Shown in pieces: positions 12,762 to 15,021 of a stretch of DNA of 15,021 nt. This DNA comes from CAZQGJ01 sp964592905 (GTDB lineage: Bacteria; Patescibacteriota; UBA1384; CAYGGE01). Position numbers and translations under genes: made by a program. Under the pieces are notes generated by a model. The model was not told the DNA's origin and searched no databases. It saw nothing but the letters and a program-made list of their open reading frames with translations. The DNA is taken from assembly GCA_964592905.1 (NCBI GenBank), contig CAZQGJ010000017.1, positions 1 to 15,021 of the forward strand, read 5' to 3'. The stretch's first letter is position 1. The number at the start of each line of letters is the position of its first letter.

Positions 12762-13310
12762 CTACAACGAGACAAGACATGGACATTCAAGTCCGATCTC
12801 GTGGTCTAGATGGTAGTAAGTCGATTTGAGGTGTATACCTTCAGGGACTCGTAAGATCCGAAGGAAATACAGGTTGTCATAGGCACCTGGGTAATGATAG
12901 GTTCGCCCGCTTGGCAAAGGCTGAGAGAGCACGATCATATGCTCATAGACCTGCAAGTCGCAATCACCCGTGGTACGGAGCTGACGCAACCATTGCAAGA
13001 CAAGCAACGCTGCATACTCCGGAGCCGAGAAGCAAAAACCGTGCGCTGAAAGTTGTTGGTAAAAGTTGCGAAATCTAGGATTGCATTTGTTCCCGAACTG
13101 AAATGGCGTCACCACGCACCCAGAGATCGTGGTGACGTCCTGTATGCAACCGATTGCGGGCAATCGAGTGCTACGCAAGTCATCTTCGGACTCCAGTACG
13201 CCGTTGCCGATCAACGTAGCGATCAGTTGGTTCGCAGTCTTACATTCTCCGGTCTGAACCGTGAACCGGGATTCCATCGCAAAAGACTGACTGATAGGGT
13301 GAAGTGCCAC
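12762..13310 (-). CDS. Hypothetical Cys-rich orphan protein (182 aa)
   Basis: No family is recognised. The protein looks soluble and globular, without a signal peptide or membrane helix. It has eight Cys (23, 55, 65, 76, 93, 117, 176, 178), including CPC near the C-terminus, and a cluster of aromatics and His in the second half (RTYHYPGAYDNLYFL, 136-150; STYYHLDHE, 163-171). Metal binding or disulfides are possible but no standard zinc-finger spacing is seen. The start is GTG 13308-13310, with AAGGAG eight bases upstream. The gene is preceded by 177 bases without a gene and followed by an 11-bp hairpin, so it is a separate unit. It uses TAG as stop, unlike the other genes here. The clear ribosome-binding site supports real coding. 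Confidence 0.65.
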   Translation of the reverse strand: MALHPISQSFAMESRFTVQTGECKTANQLIATLIGNGVLESEDDLRSTRLPAIGCIQDVTTISGCVVTPFQFGNKCNPRFRNFYQQLSAHGFCFSAPEYAALLVLQWLRQLRTTGDCDLQVYEHMIVLSQPLPSGRTYHYPGAYDNLYFLRILRVPEGIHLKSTYYHLDHEIGLECPCLVSL

Positions 13311-13487
13311 TACCGATTCTCCTTAACGAGAACGTCCGAAACCGTCGGTACTGCGGTCTAGTCTCGACATAAGACAAGAGTGCTAAAAGTTAATCGTTAG
13401 CTTTCAGGACACTTATCTCATATGAATATTAAAGTTCACATACGTGCTTATCCGAGTAGGAATTTAATCACAAGACGTACGCTAGTC
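13311..13487. other. Intergenic region (177 bases) upstream of the Cys-rich orphan gene
   Basis: The longest gene-free stretch. It holds the AAGGAG for the 182-residue gene and a weak 5-bp hairpin (AAGAC/GTCTT, about 13472-13489) at the end of the surface-protein gene. It also holds GAGTGCTAA on the plus strand near 13379-13387, a half-site of the HrcA/CIRCE operator with no matching second half. No convincing promoter was found. Confidence 0.5.
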
Positions 13488-14942
13488 TTAGCGGATACGG
13501 CTGAACCAGTAGCCAAGTCCGAGTAAGGCTAGGACGCTAGCCACTAAGTTAGTGGCGCTACCGGCTTTGGGTAAGAGCGGAGTGGCGGATTTGGCACAGT
13601 CGATACCGACGGTGGCCTCGGCGCTCAGGAGCGGCCAGCGATTGAGGTTTGCCTCGATCGGAAGCTCTTTAACCTGATAGATCTTGGCCGTCGCCCGGTT
13701 GGTCATCTGACTCTGACAGGCCTGGCCGAAACCGATCACGACAGGAAACTCGATGTGAACGATCTCGCCAGGTTGCAAGGAAAGCGGCAGATTAACTACA
13801 GTATCGGTCAGATTTGCCAAGCGGCTCTTTTGACCTCGTTGAGCTAAGGTAGTTTCACCGATAACCCGTTGGTTAGCCGGTAGATAGTCTCGTAGCGTCA
13901 CTCGCTCAATCGTGGTCTGACCGCGATTGATTAAGGTCAATCGATAAAGTAACGACTGATTAACCCGCGCTATGGCTAAGTTAGTCAACGGCTGTTGATT
14001 GTAGCTCAGGTTAGCCACTCGCTTTTCAAGCACTAACTGCGTCTCGAGAATCGGTTGAGCTACTGGCTGCGGTGCCGGCGTCGGTGTTGGTGTCGGGGTA
14101 GGAGTTGGAGTAGGAGTCACCAAGACAACAACTGTCACCAGCGTTGGAGTTGGTGTTGGAGTTGGCGTTGGAGTCGGGGTAGGTGTCGGGGTAGGTGTCG
14201 GTGTTGGAGTAGGAGTTGGAGTAGGTGTTGGTGTCGGTGTTGGAGTTGGGGTAGGCGTAGGAGTAGGAGGCGGAGTAGGAGTAGGAGTTGGAGTTGGCGT
14301 AGAAGTAGGAGTAGGAGTTGGAGTTGGCGTTGGAGTCGCTAATTTAAAAGCATTCTTAAAGACGGCCTGTTGAATCGGCGAGGCCAAACCGAGGGTAAAC
14401 TCGGCATTTTCAACCTTAACTAGCTCATAATTAGCTGGAGTTACCTCTTCGACTCGATACTGACCAAACTGCAGATCGCCGACCTCGACTAAACCGTTTT
14501 GTCCAGTCGTCACTAAACGAGTTTGACTGGTTGGGCCGATCGGACCGATCAGTCTAAATTGAACAACCTTGTCTGGGTGATTAGTCGTAATCCAGCCAGT
14601 TGCCGGTTGATAGATGTGTTTATCGATAATCACCCGGCCAGTCAAACTTGGGGCCGCTTTAACCCGTAACTGGGCCACGATAAAGATTGAGTTACTGATG
14701 CCACCAGAGGCTAATTCACCGTACTGGACAAAGTTAGACCAGGGGTTAGCCTGTCCGAGCGGTCGCGAAACCAATTGATTGGACGGGTCTAAATAGTAAT
14801 AGCGAGCCGAACCGGCCATAAACTCTAAATTAGCGCCGATTGGTAATTTAATTCTGGCCGAACTCTGATCGAGGCCGTGATTAGCTGCCTTGGCCTGACC
14901 AAGAATACGATGATCAGTGGTGCTGTCGGCTTGATCGGTCAA
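13488..14942 (-). CDS. Surface protein with Thr-Pro stalk and LPxTG-like C-terminal anchor; 5' end uncertain
   Basis: The longest TTG-started frame gives 484 residues, but the same frame stays open to 15005 where a TAA (15006-15008) closes it. Domains: a beta-rich region (about 30-95), a SpaA/prealbumin-like domain (about 100-198; TGRVIIDKHIYQ, VEVGDLQFGQYRVEEVTP), a Thr-Pro tract (about 203-289), and a DUF11-like beta-sandwich (about 300-440; LLYRLTLINRGQTTIERVTL, DYLPANQRV). The end is LPKAGSATN (457-465), a hydrophobic helix and the basic SRIR, a layout like a sortase sorting signal with Ala in place of Thr. Such a protein needs a signal peptide, yet none is visible and no ATG or ribosome-binding site precedes the frame. 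The gene is therefore probably broken, mis-assembled, or starts upstream of the TAA. Likely role: a cell-surface adhesin or scaffold. Confidence 0.75.
   Translation of the reverse strand: MTDQADSTTDHRILGQAKAANHGLDQSSARIKLPIGANLEFMAGSARYYYLDPSNQLVSRPLGQANPWSNFVQYGELASGGISNSIFIVAQLRVKAAPSLTGRVIIDKHIYQPATGWITTNHPDKVVQFRLIGPIGPTSQTRLVTTGQNGLVEVGDLQFGQYRVEEVTPANYELVKVENAEFTLGLASPIQQAVFKNAFKLATPTPTPTPTPTSTPTPTPTPTPPPTPTPTPTPTPTPTPTPTPTPTPTPTPTPTPTPTPTPTPTPTLVTVVVLVTPTPTPTPTPTPTPAPQPVAQPILETQLVLEKRVANLSYNQQPLTNLAIARVNQSLLYRLTLINRGQTTIERVTLRDYLPANQRVIGETTLAQRGQKSRLANLTDTVVNLPLSLQPGEIVHIEFPVVIGFGQACQSQMTNRATAKIYQVKELPIEANLNRWPLLSAEATVGIDCAKSATPLLPKAGSATNLVASVLALLGLGYWFSRIR
14076..14336 (-). repeat. 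Hexanucleotide-like Thr-Pro coding repeat (about 87 residues)
   Basis: A 6-base period encodes alternating Thr and Pro. Third bases vary freely (all four in both Thr and Pro codons), so the protein pattern rather than the DNA unit is conserved. One hydrophobic interruption, LVTVVVLV, splits the tract at about 14116-14141. Confidence 0.9.
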
Positions 14943-15021
14943 CTTGAGTTCGAGATTTTTGAGAGTTGAGTTAACTTCTAACGGTCGGTCGTTATAGGCA
15001 CGCAGTTAAACCGAGACGATT

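Noticed and set aside
13379..13387. GAGTGCTAA, a CIRCE/HrcA half-site, upstream of the 182-residue gene
   Set aside because: The partner half TTAGCACTC at 9-base spacing is missing; a 9-base match alone is weak.
14076..14336. Repeat as a tandem DNA array or CRISPR-like element
   Set aside because: Period is 6 bases in coding frame with varied third positions; it is a protein low-complexity tract.
14055..14342. Plus-strand ORF rich in Trp, Arg and Ser
   Set aside because: It is the antisense of the Thr-Pro repeat, with no start signals; composition is forced by the repeat.

Overview
This window looks like chromosome from a small-genome bacterium, most likely a member of the Candidate Phyla Radiation (Patescibacteria), possibly near Saccharibacteria. 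That placement is an inference. It rests on a TraG/VirD4-like ATPase with an unusual N-terminal domain and a partial paralogue nearby, large modular surface proteins with Thr-Pro tracts, shortened or extended housekeeping proteins (L1, Tgt, Pth), and very compact intergenic spacing. RF2 (prfB) is present and UGA is used as a stop (pth, 724/720-residue gene), so the UGA-to-Gly code of Gracilibacteria/Absconditabacteria does not apply. Every gene I accept is on the minus strand, so transcription runs from right to left.

Reading in the direction of transcription: (1) 15005-13488, a sortase-type or tail-anchored surface protein with a long Thr-Pro tract; no signal peptide is visible and its frame is closed upstream by a TAA. 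(2) 13310-12762, a Cys-rich orphan protein with a strong downstream hairpin. (3) 12637-9203, housekeeping genes: prfB, the ybaB-pth pair (1-nt stop/start overlap), rplA, and a four-helix membrane protein. (4) 9219-8020, the rplJ-rplL operon with a consensus promoter, an L10 leader, an attenuator hairpin and a final terminator. (5) 7994-7704, a separately transcribed 53-residue membrane protein. (6) 7666-6425, tgt. (7) 6413-3564, a promoter, a small disordered protein and a coupled TraG-like ATPase. (8) 3522-1360, a second large surface protein. (9) 1363-551, an orphan membrane protein with its own promoter and hairpin. (10) 491-1, the 5' part of a paralogue of the ATPase N-terminus, cut by the window edge.

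Three functions are mixed here: translation (RF2, Pth, L1, L10, L7/L12, Tgt), a DNA-translocation or secretion module (two related N-terminal domains, one ATPase), and the cell surface (two large envelope proteins). The promoters are consistent. Many have an extended -10 (TGn before the hexamer), several place the -35 across the preceding gene's stop codon, and three genes (tgt, prfB, the 178-residue membrane protein) have the -10 exactly six bases before the start codon, which predicts leaderless mRNAs. I saw no tRNA, rRNA, CRISPR array or insertion sequence. No gene-free stretch exceeds 300 bases; the longest is 13311-13487.
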